Part shown: positions 16,990 through 25,819 of the stretch, one piece after another
How the letters are laid out: every line of letters starts with the position of its first letter
Numbering within the stretch: position 1 is the first letter of the stretch
Source: CAYSZB01 sp964435475
GTDB lineage: Bacteria > Chloroflexota > Anaerolineae > Anaerolineales > Anaerolineaceae
Direction of reading: 5' to 3'
Assembly: GCA_964435475.1 (NCBI GenBank)
Contig: CAYSZB010000005.1
Coordinates: forward strand, 9,518 to 73,517
DNA: 64,000 bases
The notes under the pieces: model-generated
Seen by the model: the letters and a program-made list of their open reading frames with translations, nothing else
Told to the model about the DNA's origin: nothing
Database searches by the model: none
Program-made: the position numbers and the translations under genes

Positions 16990-17018
16990 ATAATAGCATG
17001 TCTGAGTATTAGAGTCAA
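16990..17018 (-). promoter_or_regulatory. Promoter of the PIN-TRAM/cysS/rlmB operon
   Basis: TTGACT, a 17-base spacer, then TATTAT preceded by TGC (extended -10). This leaves a leader of about 42 bases. Confidence 0.7.
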
Positions 17019-17107
17019 TTCACAGTACAAGTTCATATAATTTGCTTATAATTACCAGTAACAACACACATCCGGGAATTCCAACTATTCACTATGGGAA
17101 GGGCAAA

Positions 17108-19246
17108 ATGGAGCTTATAAAAGACACTTTGCTGCACGAAAGATACAAGATCGTCCGCAAACTTGGCCAGGGAGGAATGGGCGCCGTGTATGAAGCTTGG
17201 GATGTTACCCTTGACACGAAGGTTGCTGTAAAAACAAATTTCAACCCTGCGCAGGATAGTGTAGAGCAATTTTTACACGAAGCACGGCTTTTGGCAGGGC
17301 TCAAACATCCCAATTTACCCCGGGTAACCGATTATTTTGTGATCGGCAAAGAGCAATACCTGGTAATGGATTTCATTGAAGGAAAAGATCTCAATGAAAT
17401 GCTGAAAGAGGGCGGACCACTGGAAATCAATAATGTGCTCATGTGGGCAGAAAGGCTTTCCAACGCTGTTGCCTATCTGCACAAACAGAATCCACCAATT
17501 GTGCACCGCGATATAAAGCCTGCCAATATCAAGGTTACACCTGAAGGGCAGGTATTCCTGGTCGACTTTGGCATTGCCAAGTCATCAGGCGCTGCCCAGG
17601 AGACAGCCAGTGGCGCTTCCGGATACACCCCGGGTTTTGCGCCACCTGAGCAATATGGACAGGGTCGCACGGGGCCCTTCTCAGACCAATATGCGTTGGC
17701 TGCCACGATCTATACCCTTCTGACAGGCATAAAACCTGTGGACAGCATCGAACGCCTGATGGGTAAAGCCACCTTGATCCCACTCAAGGAATTGAACAGG
17801 CAGGTGCCGGATAATGTCAATGACGCCATCCAAAAAGCCCTCTCCATGCAACCCAGGGACCGTTTTGACTCAGTACAAGATCTGCAAAATGCATTAAACG
17901 CTCCTGCCTTCCATCTCCAGGAAAGTGAGCGTTTGGCAAGCAATTCAAACATTACCCAAAAACCGCCTTTAGGTGAACAACCTCTCTCCATGGCTGGGCA
18001 AAATTTTGTGAAAAATCCAACGCCCAGGAAAAAGCTCAAAGGGTGGGTCATTGCCCTGATCGCTTTGGGTGTTCTTTTATGCCTGGGGGTAGTGATTGGC
18101 GCTGCAGGAATTGCTTTCATGCGCGGCAACCTGATGGACCTTTTAAAACCCAAACCAGAAACCCCAGTTTTTGTGATTACCGAAGACAACACACCCCAGA
18201 TACCGCAAAATACCGAAGTGGTAATATTTACCGAAGTGGAACCAACAGCAACACAAGAGGTTGTGTCTGTATCACCTACCGAGATGAGCACGGACATCCC
18301 CGCACCAACCGAAACCCCACAACCCACAACGGATACAAGGCAGCCAGTTGGAGGGTCTGGAGTGATCGTATTTATCAGCGACAGGGCGGATGGTGTAACC
18401 CAACAGGTGTGGACAATGCGGGTTATGCAGGATGCCAACGGCGAGATCACTTCAGATGAGTTTACCCAACTAACATTTAACGAGGGCGATAAGAGTGATC
18501 CTGCCTGGTCGCCGGATGGTCAAAAAATTGCTTTTTCTGCGCCTGGTTTCAGTTCCAATGGGCTGGATATCTGGGTGATGAACGCAGATGGCACCGATCG
18601 TATCAACCTGACCAACCACATCGGTGATGAATACCAGCCTGCCTGGTCACCGGATGGGAAAATTATCGTATTTACCACCCATACCAGGAATGAAGGAACC
18701 CAGAAGATCGAACAACTTTATACAGTAACGGTCGAAGGAACAAATCGCACCAGGATTTCTGAGGACTTTATCGAATCTCAGGCGACCTTCACTCCTGATG
18801 GAAAATTCCTGGTCTATGTGATACATGCAAACAACCACGATTACCTGTTCATCCGCAACAAATTTGATGATTTTGCATCTCCCCAGAAATTTGATATCCG
18901 CGAGATATTTGGTTTACTGGGAGAAGTGGCTGACCCGGAATTCTCACCCGATGGCGCAAGCATGGTGTATACAAAACTGTCCGGCAACCTCAAAAATATA
19001 GTGATGATCACCTTTACTTCAATTGACAGCTATGGGGCAAAAGGTATCCAATCTTTTAATGTGGGGGATAGTGGAGGCGATTCAGAGGCGAGCTGGTCAG
19101 GTGATCTGCGTTGGCTGGCTGTCACTAGCATACGGGACGCCGGTGACTTTGAGATCTATATCATGACAACTGCCGGGAGACCACAGGTTAACCTTACCAT
19201 GCGTGAAGGTGTGGATAGAGCACCGGATTGGATGCCCCTGCCCTAA
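17108..19246 (+). CDS. Receptor-type Ser/Thr protein kinase with extracellular TolB-like propeller
   Basis: 712 residues from the ATG at 17108, which follows GGGAAGGG. Kinase domain about 10-265 with glycine loop GQGGMGAVYEAWD, lysine in VAVKTN, catalytic HRDIKPANIK and DFGIAKS. The activation segment contains GFAPPEQYG. One TM helix lies near 315-340, then a Thr/Pro-rich linker, then repeated W-S-P-D-G blades (DPAWSPDGQKIAF, QPAWSPDGKIIVF, ATFTPDGKFLVY, DPEFSPDGASMVY), a PD40/TolB-type beta-propeller outside the cell. It is probably a sensor that couples wall or ligand binding to Hanks-type phosphorylation. PASTA repeats are absent. Confidence 0.92.
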   Translation: MELIKDTLLHERYKIVRKLGQGGMGAVYEAWDVTLDTKVAVKTNFNPAQDSVEQFLHEARLLAGLKHPNLPRVTDYFVIGKEQYLVMDFIEGKDLNEMLKEGGPLEINNVLMWAERLSNAVAYLHKQNPPIVHRDIKPANIKVTPEGQVFLVDFGIAKSSGAAQETASGASGYTPGFAPPEQYGQGRTGPFSDQYALAATIYTLLTGIKPVDSIERLMGKATLIPLKELNRQVPDNVNDAIQKALSMQPRDRFDSVQDLQNALNAPAFHLQESERLASNSNITQKPPLGEQPLSMAGQNFVKNPTPRKKLKGWVIALIALGVLLCLGVVIGAAGIAFMRGNLMDLLKPKPETPVFVITEDNTPQIPQNTEVVIFTEVEPTATQEVVSVSPTEMSTDIPAPTETPQPTTDTRQPVGGSGVIVFISDRADGVTQQVWTMRVMQDANGEITSDEFTQLTFNEGDKSDPAWSPDGQKIAFSAPGFSSNGLDIWVMNADGTDRINLTNHIGDEYQPAWSPDGKIIVFTTHTRNEGTQKIEQLYTVTVEGTNRTRISEDFIESQATFTPDGKFLVYVIHANNHDYLFIRNKFDDFASPQKFDIREIFGLLGEVADPEFSPDGASMVYTKLSGNLKNIVMITFTSIDSYGAKGIQSFNVGDSGGDSEASWSGDLRWLAVTSIRDAGDFEIYIMTTAGRPQVNLTMREGVDRAPDWMPLP

Positions 19247-19274
19247 AAAAGGAAATGGATCGAGAGATACGCTT

Positions 19275-19562
19275 TTACTTGATAGCTGCCGAAGGAGAAT
19301 CTGTCGGCGTGGTCACGGACGGTGAAGCATGCGGTCTGTTGATCGGCTTGCCGGCATCCGGGCTCAAGACAAGACTTAATTGCGTCATGGCGGCGTTGTC
19401 ATAATCGGGGCTGCCGCAAATATCACATACCCATGCTGGAAAATCAGGTACAGTGATCATCTCATCACCGATCCAGGTTATGAGAGTGACCAATTTTAGC
19501 TGTTTGCGACCCACCTGGCATTGGCGGCAGGAAAGTGTAGGCATTTTCGAAGAGTTATCCAT
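19275..19562 (-). CDS. YgiT-type zinc-ribbon protein
   Basis: A 95-residue protein with two C-x2-C knuckles (CRQC near 12 and CDICG near 46) separated by a strand-rich segment, as in YgiT/MqsA-type zinc fingers. It ends in a low-complexity Ser/Thr/Pro tail with no helix-turn-helix domain, so it is the short zinc-only form. No toxin gene is adjacent. It follows deoC by 6 bases and is probably the last gene of lepB-deoC-zinc ribbon. Function unknown. Confidence 0.65.
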   Translation of the reverse strand: MDNSSKMPTLSCRQCQVGRKQLKLVTLITWIGDEMITVPDFPAWVCDICGSPDYDNAAMTQLSLVLSPDAGKPINRPHASPSVTTPTDSPSAAIK

Positions 19563-19568
19563 CAGATA

Positions 19569-20318
19569 TTAACCTACATTTGCTTCGTTTACGATCTGCA
19601 CGCCGGAACTGGCTCCAATCCGCGTAGCGCCGGCTAAAATCATTGCCCTGGCATCCGAGTAAGAACGAATACCGCCAGCTGCCTTAACCCCCATCTTTTC
19701 AGGGCTGCCAACCACAGAACGCATCAGGTGCACATCTGAGACGGTTGCCCCAGAATTGCCAAAACCAGTCGAGGTTTTAACAAAGTCAGCGCCAGCATGC
19801 ACGCAAAAGAGACAGCCTAGTATCTTTTCAAATTCATCGAGGTAACACATCTCAAGGATGACTTTTAGTTTTGCGTTTCCTTGGTGCACTGCCTCCGCCA
19901 CAGACTGGATGTCGTCGAATACAGCCTGGAATTGACCGGATTTCATCCAATTTATCTGGATAACCATGTCCAGTTCTCTTGCGCCAGCTGAAAGACACCA
20001 GTTTACTTCTGCTACTTTGGTATCGGTGGCGTTGGCACCAAGCGGAAATCCAACTACAGTGCAGACACCAACCGATGTGTCTTTTAGTTCTTTGGCAGCC
20101 TTGGGCACAAAAACCGGGTTTACGCAAACGGTGGCGAAATTAAACTGTCGGGCTTCATCACACAACTTTACCAATTGATCTTCAGTTGCGTTGGGCTTCA
20201 GTAATGTGTGATCGATCCATTGGGCAATTTCTGTCCCTTTTGGAACTGACACTTCCTGGCTGGGCGGAAGTTCGCTTTGGTAATGCCTGGCAAGTTCGAT
20301 GAGTTTGTTAAGTTCCAT
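19569..20318 (-). CDS. deoC: Deoxyribose-phosphate aldolase
   Basis: Cleaves 2-deoxyribose-5-phosphate to acetaldehyde and glyceraldehyde-3-phosphate in deoxynucleoside catabolism. 249 residues. Family blocks: DHTLLKPNATEDQL near 33, ATVCVNPVFVPKA near 56, VGFPLGANATDTKVAE near 88, ELDMVIQ near 113, and the Schiff-base lysine in DFVKTSTGFGNSGAT near 180. The second lysine is in GVKAAGGIRSY. AAGG lies before the ATG. It sits 17 bases after lepB. Confidence 0.95.
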   Translation of the reverse strand: MELNKLIELARHYQSELPPSQEVSVPKGTEIAQWIDHTLLKPNATEDQLVKLCDEARQFNFATVCVNPVFVPKAAKELKDTSVGVCTVVGFPLGANATDTKVAEVNWCLSAGARELDMVIQINWMKSGQFQAVFDDIQSVAEAVHQGNAKLKVILEMCYLDEFEKILGCLFCVHAGADFVKTSTGFGNSGATVSDVHLMRSVVGSPEKMGVKAAGGIRSYSDARAMILAGATRIGASSGVQIVNEANVG

Positions 20319-20335
20319 GAGTACCTTGTTGATTT

Positions 20336-20938
20336 CTATTCCTGTGCTGCCTGGACCAGGTCAGGGATGGAAAGTGAGCGCATCCGATCGATAGGCCAAT
20401 AGGCAAAAATAGCTGTACCTACAATATCCTTCATATCGACAAAACCCCATTGATGTGAATCTGAGGAATTATTACGGTTGTCTCCGAGCACAAATAATTG
20501 ACCTTCGGGTATCTTCCAGGTACCTTCGTAGGCAGGTGGAGCTGCGATGTAAGGTTCGGTTAGGGCGTAGCCATTGACATAAACTGTGCCATTTGAAACC
20601 TTTACCTCGTCACCTGGCAGCCCGATCAATCGCTTGATGTAATCGTCATTTTTATTGCCCTGGAAATGGAAAACTACGATGTCACCATGGTCCGGTTTTC
20701 CCAATTTGTAAGCCAATTTATTGACTAACAGCAGCTCGCCCTCCTGCAGGGTGGGTTTCATGCTGATGTTTTCGACAATGACGCGCGATGAAACTGCATT
20801 GATTGCCAGAAAAAGGATCAATGCCAGCAGGATGGTCTCTATGGTGTCCACCAGGAAACCCATCACTGAAGACCGCTCTTTCTTCTTGGGCGTTCTCACT
20901 TCTTGATCCGGTGTAATTTCAGATAAATTGTTCTCCAT
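20336..20938 (-). CDS. lepB: Signal peptidase I
   Basis: Membrane serine protease removing Sec and Tat signal peptides, 200 residues. One N-terminal TM (about 25-48). Catalytic serine in ENISMKPTLQEGE (near 57-61), catalytic lysine in DDYIKRLIGLPGDEV (near 99), and box E in VLGDNRNNSSDSHQWGFV (near 151-168). The promoter is at 20970-20997. It is first of the lepB-deoC-zinc ribbon run. Confidence 0.95.
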   Translation of the reverse strand: MENNLSEITPDQEVRTPKKKERSSVMGFLVDTIETILLALILFLAINAVSSRVIVENISMKPTLQEGELLLVNKLAYKLGKPDHGDIVVFHFQGNKNDDYIKRLIGLPGDEVKVSNGTVYVNGYALTEPYIAAPPAYEGTWKIPEGQLFVLGDNRNNSSDSHQWGFVDMKDIVGTAIFAYWPIDRMRSLSIPDLVQAAQE

Positions 20939-20969
20939 AAGATCTCGTTTACTTTAAATTTATGTAAGG

Positions 20970-20997
20970 ATTATACAACTTAAGGTCTGATGTGCAA
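20970..20997 (-). promoter_or_regulatory. Promoter of lepB
   Basis: TTGCAC, a 16-base spacer and TATAAT on the minus strand, about 30 bases upstream of the ATG. Confidence 0.6.
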
Positions 20998-21047
20998 GGC
21001 TGTGGCAAAAGGTTGGAAAGGGTTTGGTTAACACTTAACCCTGAAAA

Positions 21048-22427
21048 TTACTTTTCTTCTCTCTCGCGTTTCTTGAGGACAAGTTTGATTGGAGTGCCCA
21101 AAAACGGGTATTCCTTGCGGATCTGGTTTTCAAGAAATCTTGTGTAGGTAAAATGTGAAAATTCCGGGTCGTTGCAATATAAAAGAAAAGTCGGCGGGTC
21201 GCTGCGTACCTGGGTACCGTAGTATATCCGCAGGGGCTTGCCAGTGGAGGATGTGGATTGATGCAAATCCTGCGCTGCCTGGATGATCTTGTTTAGCTGG
21301 GAGGTGCTCAGGCGAACCAGCCTTTCCTCCTGCACACGTAGAGCCAGGGGTAACACCTGGTCAACCCGTTGGCCGGTCATTGCTGAGATGAACAGCAAAG
21401 GTACATAGTCCATGAAGTTGAGATCCTGGCGAATTTTCTTTTCAAATTCCGCCATGGTGTAATTGTCTTTTTCCACCAGGTCCCATTTATTGACGATCAC
21501 CACGCAACTTTTCCAGGCGTTGTTAATGTAACCGGCAATGTGGGCGTCCTGGGCAGTGATACCTGTGACAGCGTCGATCATCAGCAGCGAAACATCTGCA
21601 CGTTCTATTGCCTGCATTGACCTCAGCACGGAGTACTTCTCCACGCCAGGTGCGATCGAACCGCGTTTGCGAATGCCGGCAGTATCGATCAGGGTGATGG
21701 GAATGCCTTGATAATCCAGTACTGTATCGATGGCATCCCTTGTCGTTCCAGGGATAGGGCTGACAATCGAGCGCTCTTTGCCAACCAGCTTGTTCAGGAG
21801 GCTGGATTTACCGGCATTGGGTTTGCCCACAATGGCGATCCTGACCATCTCGTTATCTTCCATCTCTTCAGAAGCTTCAGGAAAATTACGCACCACCTCA
21901 TCCAACAGGTCACCAGTGCCTGTCCCATGAAATGCTGATATCGGGAAAGGTTCACCCATGCCAAGTTCATAAAACTCCACAGCATGTTCACGCCAGGTTT
22001 CACTATCCGCTTTGTTGACCACAAGGACGATCGGGGGATATGGTGTGCCATCGATTACTTTTTGTTTTCGGCGCAGCAAAATTGCCACTTCCTGGTCTGC
22101 TGGTGTTACCCCGGAACGGGCATCGACAACGAAGAGGATTACATCTGCTTCTTCCATGGCGACCTCAGCCTGATCACGGATCTCCTGGATGAAATCGGAT
22201 GAACCTATGGAGAGTGGTGCCTGTTTACCGATCTTGGTCGGGTCTATGCCACCAGTATCAACCACAAAAAAATCGTGACCAGCCCAATCTGACTCGGCCA
22301 AAATTCGGTCGCGTGTGGTGCCGGGAATATCGTCGATGATTGCCAGTCTTTCACCCGCCAGGCGATTGAAAAGGGTGCTTTTGCCCACATTTGGGCGACC
22401 TACAAGTACTACAACGGGTTTTCGCAT
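21048..22427 (-). CDS. der: Ribosome-assembly GTPase Der (EngA)
   Basis: Double-Era-like GTPase needed for 50S assembly, 459 residues. First G domain: GRPNVGKST, DIPGTTRD, DTGG and VNKAD. Second G domain: GKPNAGKSS, PIPGTTRD, DTAG and VNKWD. The C-terminal KH-like domain ends in KKREREEK. It lies 27 bases after cdaR and reads in the same direction, so it may share the cdaA-cdaR transcript. The Shine-Dalgarno is poor. Confidence 0.96.
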   Translation of the reverse strand: MRKPVVVLVGRPNVGKSTLFNRLAGERLAIIDDIPGTTRDRILAESDWAGHDFFVVDTGGIDPTKIGKQAPLSIGSSDFIQEIRDQAEVAMEEADVILFVVDARSGVTPADQEVAILLRRKQKVIDGTPYPPIVLVVNKADSETWREHAVEFYELGMGEPFPISAFHGTGTGDLLDEVVRNFPEASEEMEDNEMVRIAIVGKPNAGKSSLLNKLVGKERSIVSPIPGTTRDAIDTVLDYQGIPITLIDTAGIRKRGSIAPGVEKYSVLRSMQAIERADVSLLMIDAVTGITAQDAHIAGYINNAWKSCVVIVNKWDLVEKDNYTMAEFEKKIRQDLNFMDYVPLLFISAMTGQRVDQVLPLALRVQEERLVRLSTSQLNKIIQAAQDLHQSTSSTGKPLRIYYGTQVRSDPPTFLLYCNDPEFSHFTYTRFLENQIRKEYPFLGTPIKLVLKKREREEK

Positions 22428-22454
22428 AAATTCTATTTTCTATTTGCCAAAGGG

Positions 22455-23681
22455 CTATTTATTTTTTATGATCACTTCGATGGTGCCAGGGAGAATGGCA
22501 TCCACTTTAATGTCCTCGTTCAAGAGTTCCATCACAGGAACCAGTTGGTAAGTGCCTGCCCCCCTTCCTCCCAGGTCAAGATTGATGATGATATCAGAAA
22601 AAGAGTATTGTTCCAAGAGGTAAAGGGGACCGGATAAGTAGACATCTACGATCGATGGCGAAAGTGTGGCAGTGTAGGTTGCCCCGAGGTTGATTACCTG
22701 AACAGGTACATTGAGAAAATTGATGCTGCTTTCGATTGGTTGAATACCGACCTGGATCGTTATGGATTGCTCGCCGATCAACTCGACGCCATCTGGCAGG
22801 TTCAGACTTGCCTCGATTTCAAATGGAGCAGCAGCACCATTCAGGTTGATCGGTGTGGTCTCGATATAGGCAGGCATATTTGCCACCAGGTCGGGGTTTG
22901 AGGCAAATACTGTTACTGTAACCGGGGAAGCTGACAGTCCAGTCAGGTAAAACCCGTTGGCGATCTGCCCAATGGTGACTATCTTGACAAACAGGTTACG
23001 GTACCCTCCCAGTTGGGTGATGGGAATGGTAACATCTACTTCTTTGGGACTGAGACTTATACCTGTCACTTTACTGCCCGAGGCATCAAAGGCAGAAAGC
23101 TCAAGCTGGAGATTAATGTCAGAAGTTGCATTGGAAATATCTACCACAACTGCAACCTGGGAAATGGCTTCGACCAGGGATCGGGGTCCGGTTATACTGA
23201 CCTCCGTGGGGTTTACTTGTGGTGCATCAAATGTATAACTGACCGGCAAAGTGCCTGTAAGGTTGATACTGATCGGCATTACCTGGTTGGCTATGTCTTC
23301 TAACTGGATCTCAATCTCTTTAATTGATGTGTTGATAACTTCCACCGGGCTAACCTTGATATCAACTTGTGGTCTGACAATATGTTTGCCTGCTCCCAGT
23401 CCGGAAAGATCTAGCGTCACAGTAACGAGATCAGGCTCCATGTTCATGCGGCTTATCAGTGAAGTGGGAGCCCGCACCGTCAGGTTTAACTGCTGGGGGA
23501 TTGTATTGACCAGCAACAGTTCTGGATCCATCCCGATGACGGTTATTCTGGCAGAATTTTTCAGGGTATCTTCACTGGTGGGGTCTGCTTCAGAGATTGC
23601 CGTGATCCAGATGATGACCGAGAAGATTAAGGCAGTCAAAACTGTAGGAATAGTTCGTTTAAGCCAGCTCAGGAATTTCAC
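22455..23681 (-). CDS. cdaR: YbbR-repeat protein, CdaR-type regulator of the diadenylate cyclase
   Basis: 408 residues: an N-terminal TM anchor (about 12-30) and about four YbbR repeats outside the membrane, each a beta-rich unit of 80-90 residues with an I/V-x-G-P-x-S/L-V/L core (for example SITGPRSLVEAIS, YLSGPLYLLEQYS). In Firmicutes the YbbR protein CdaR binds and modulates CdaA. The start is GTG at 23679-23681 overlapping the cdaA stop (GTGA), with GAGGGAG upstream, so the pair is translationally coupled. Confidence 0.88.
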   Translation of the reverse strand: MKFLSWLKRTIPTVLTALIFSVIIWITAISEADPTSEDTLKNSARITVIGMDPELLLVNTIPQQLNLTVRAPTSLISRMNMEPDLVTVTLDLSGLGAGKHIVRPQVDIKVSPVEVINTSIKEIEIQLEDIANQVMPISINLTGTLPVSYTFDAPQVNPTEVSITGPRSLVEAISQVAVVVDISNATSDINLQLELSAFDASGSKVTGISLSPKEVDVTIPITQLGGYRNLFVKIVTIGQIANGFYLTGLSASPVTVTVFASNPDLVANMPAYIETTPINLNGAAAPFEIEASLNLPDGVELIGEQSITIQVGIQPIESSINFLNVPVQVINLGATYTATLSPSIVDVYLSGPLYLLEQYSFSDIIINLDLGGRGAGTYQLVPVMELLNEDIKVDAILPGTIEVIIKNK

Positions 23682-24574
23682 TCTTCATCTCCCTCTTCGT
23701 TTGCAGGAGATATATTTAAAAGATCCCGGAACCGATTAAAGATACCCTTGTCTGGCTTGTTGGCTGATGTGACCAGGAAAGCAACCAGCGAGTTGTAAAG
23801 TCTTTCTTCATCCAGTCGGCGGATCAGCCGTCCATCGAAGGCGATCGAAATACCTCCCGTCTCTTCAGACACAACCACTGAGATGGCATCGCTGACCTCC
23901 GAAGTGCCCAGGGCTGCACGATGGCGCAATCCCATTGTGCGGTCTGGTGTGCTGTTGAGTACGCCACTGGCGGAAAGTGGAAGTACACAGGAGGCAGACC
24001 TCAGCAGGTTATCAACGATAATGGCGCCTCCATCATGCAGTGGTGTGTTGGGGTAAAAGATCTGCAGCAACAATTCAGGCGTGACCTCTGAATTCATTTG
24101 TACACCTGAGCGGATATACTGACCGAGGTAGGTGTTGCGTTGAATAACGATCAAAGCTCCATGCCGGCGGTCAGAGAGCCTCATGCACGCCTTAACCACC
24201 GCCTGGATCATTTTTTCAGTCTCTTCACGGGATGCTTTACTACTTTTTCGTTTAAACAGGTTGACATTGGAAGCAGCACCAACCTTCTGCAAGGTGCGGC
24301 GAATTTCAGGGGCAAAGATAACCGGTATGGAAATGATCAGGGCAGGTGTGATGGTGTTGATCAGCCATGAAAAAGCCGGCAGGTTGACGACTGTGGTGAG
24401 CAACCCCAGCAGGATGACCACCATGAAGACGCCTCTTAACAAGACAAGCGCTTCTGTATCTCTTAATAACCAGAGAATCAACCCAAAAACAAGGGCGACC
24501 AGCAGGATATCCAGCACGCTTGACCATGTAAATCTTTGAATTAAGAAGAGGATCTCATCCAATAGTTTATTCAT
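23678..24574 (-). CDS. cdaA: Diadenylate cyclase CdaA (DacA), cyclic di-AMP synthase
   Basis: Makes cyclic di-AMP from two ATP. 298 residues with three TM helices in the first 100 residues, then a DisA_N/DAC domain. Catalytic motifs: TPLHDGGAIIVDN near 180-192 (the D-G-A box, here D-G-G) and GLRHRAALGTSE near 218-230 (R-H-R), followed by VVVSEETGGISIA. The third DAC position is small, so the change from A to G should be tolerated. AGG lies eight bases before the ATG. Downstream cdaR overlaps. Confidence 0.93.
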   Translation of the reverse strand: MNKLLDEILFLIQRFTWSSVLDILLVALVFGLILWLLRDTEALVLLRGVFMVVILLGLLTTVVNLPAFSWLINTITPALIISIPVIFAPEIRRTLQKVGAASNVNLFKRKSSKASREETEKMIQAVVKACMRLSDRRHGALIVIQRNTYLGQYIRSGVQMNSEVTPELLLQIFYPNTPLHDGGAIIVDNLLRSASCVLPLSASGVLNSTPDRTMGLRHRAALGTSEVSDAISVVVSEETGGISIAFDGRLIRRLDEERLYNSLVAFLVTSANKPDKGIFNRFRDLLNISPANEEGDEE

Positions 24575-24626
24575 GGATTGCCTGAGCTTAAGCTTCCTTT
24601 CCCCCTAAGTATAACCTGTAAAAACC

Positions 24627-25730
24627 CTATTTTTCAATAGTTGGGACGATCCTGCCGCACATGGGTAGCTCCCTGATGTAGACAGGAGTGTCCTGGGGAA
24701 TTAAGTTGGTGATCAGCGACTGCCATGATCTGTTTGTCATCATTGCAGGCATTGTGTAGGTGAAATTCCGTTGACCGTCCATCTCCAGCCCTGAATCTGC
24801 AGAAATCGCTAGGATTTCACACAAGTGTTTCTGACCCAGGGATTTGAAAAGTCGGAGAATCGATGGTGTTTTGGGCTGAATTGTTGAAGGCAATAGGTCC
24901 ATTTTTATGAGCACACAGATGAAGTTGGCAATTTTCCAGTTGATCAAACCGACGAGTTCCCGGTGATGCCAGAGACCCATTAACGATGTGCTGCCCAGGG
25001 TGGAAAAGACCTCTTCAACCTGGAGGGACCTGGATTGGATGGTGGACAAAAATTCTGCAGCTTGAACCACATCCTCAAGTAAAACAGGTTTGACCCACAT
25101 CCCATCTCCCAGCCATTTTGCATCTCGATTGACAGGTATCATTAGCTTGTTCAGGTTTTGATCAATTTGTTCACAAGTCTGGGTGTATATACCCTCGGTA
25201 TTGATGACAGCATCGGCTTTGTCAAGCAAACCGGGCTGAGGAGGTTGGGAGTTTATCCGTTCCAGGGCTTTAGAGGGTGATAGGTGACGGTTAACGATCA
25301 ACCGCTCCGCCCTGACCTGGTCAGAGGCTGTACATATCCAGATTGAATCACAAAGCTTGTCCATGCCGATCTCAAATAGTTTGATCATCTCGATCAAAAT
25401 GACCGGTGTGCGAGCTTTGAGCAGTACTTGTTCAAGCGCTTCTAGGGTGTGGGGATGCACGATCTCTTCAAGTGCCCTTAAACGCCCGGGGTCTGAAAAA
25501 ACAATTCGTCCGAGTTCTCTGCGGTCGATCTCACTATCTGGACCGAGGATCTCTGGTCCAAATTCTGTGATGATTTCGGCATAGGCAGGCGAATTGCGCT
25601 GATAAGTACGCTGGGCTAACAGGTCTGCATCAATGGTCAATGCCCCATAGTTTTGCAGGACCTGGCGCACAAAACTTTTCCCGGAGGCGATATTACCCGT
25701 CAGGCCGATGATGTAAGCTTGTTTTGGCAT
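24627..25730 (-). CDS. coaE: Dephospho-CoA kinase with C-terminal GNAT-like domain
   Basis: Catalyses the last step of CoA synthesis. The first ~200 residues are a complete CoaE: P-loop GLTGNIASGKS (about 8-18), IDADLLAQRTYQ near 33, and IVFSDPGRLRALEEIVHPH near 75-93. Residues ~215-367 form an extra domain; its order of strands (WVKPVLLEDV, TSLMGLWHHRELVGLINW) and helix (SILRLFKSLGQKHLCEILAIS) looks GNAT-like. Normal CoaE is about 200 residues, so this is a fusion. The ATG at 25728-25730 has AGGAAA upstream. It is 52 bases before cdaA and may lead that operon. Confidence 0.85.
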   Translation of the reverse strand: MPKQAYIIGLTGNIASGKSFVRQVLQNYGALTIDADLLAQRTYQRNSPAYAEIITEFGPEILGPDSEIDRRELGRIVFSDPGRLRALEEIVHPHTLEALEQVLLKARTPVILIEMIKLFEIGMDKLCDSIWICTASDQVRAERLIVNRHLSPSKALERINSQPPQPGLLDKADAVINTEGIYTQTCEQIDQNLNKLMIPVNRDAKWLGDGMWVKPVLLEDVVQAAEFLSTIQSRSLQVEEVFSTLGSTSLMGLWHHRELVGLINWKIANFICVLIKMDLLPSTIQPKTPSILRLFKSLGQKHLCEILAISADSGLEMDGQRNFTYTMPAMMTNRSWQSLITNLIPQDTPVYIRELPMCGRIVPTIEK

Positions 25731-25807
25731 GGTTTCCTGCCCGTGAGTATACCTTAAAGTGCCAAGCGGCAAAAGAAAAAAATGAAAAAGTCAGTTTAAG
25801 CCCATGC

Positions 25808-25813
25808 TATAAT
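25808..25813 (+). promoter_or_regulatory. Extended -10 box of tilS, leaderless arrangement
   Basis: TGC-TATAAT is followed by six bases and the ATG. No Shine-Dalgarno and no clear -35. Confidence 0.65.
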
Positions 25814-25819
25814 CCTTTT

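Noticed and set aside
17042..17107. Longer kinase start upstream of 17108
   Set aside because: The added residues are not part of the kinase fold and overlap the -10 region; the ATG at 17108 has a Shine-Dalgarno.
21005..21040. GGTTAA/TTAACC repeat after der as a terminator
   Set aside because: The stem is short and there is no T-run, so I did not list it.
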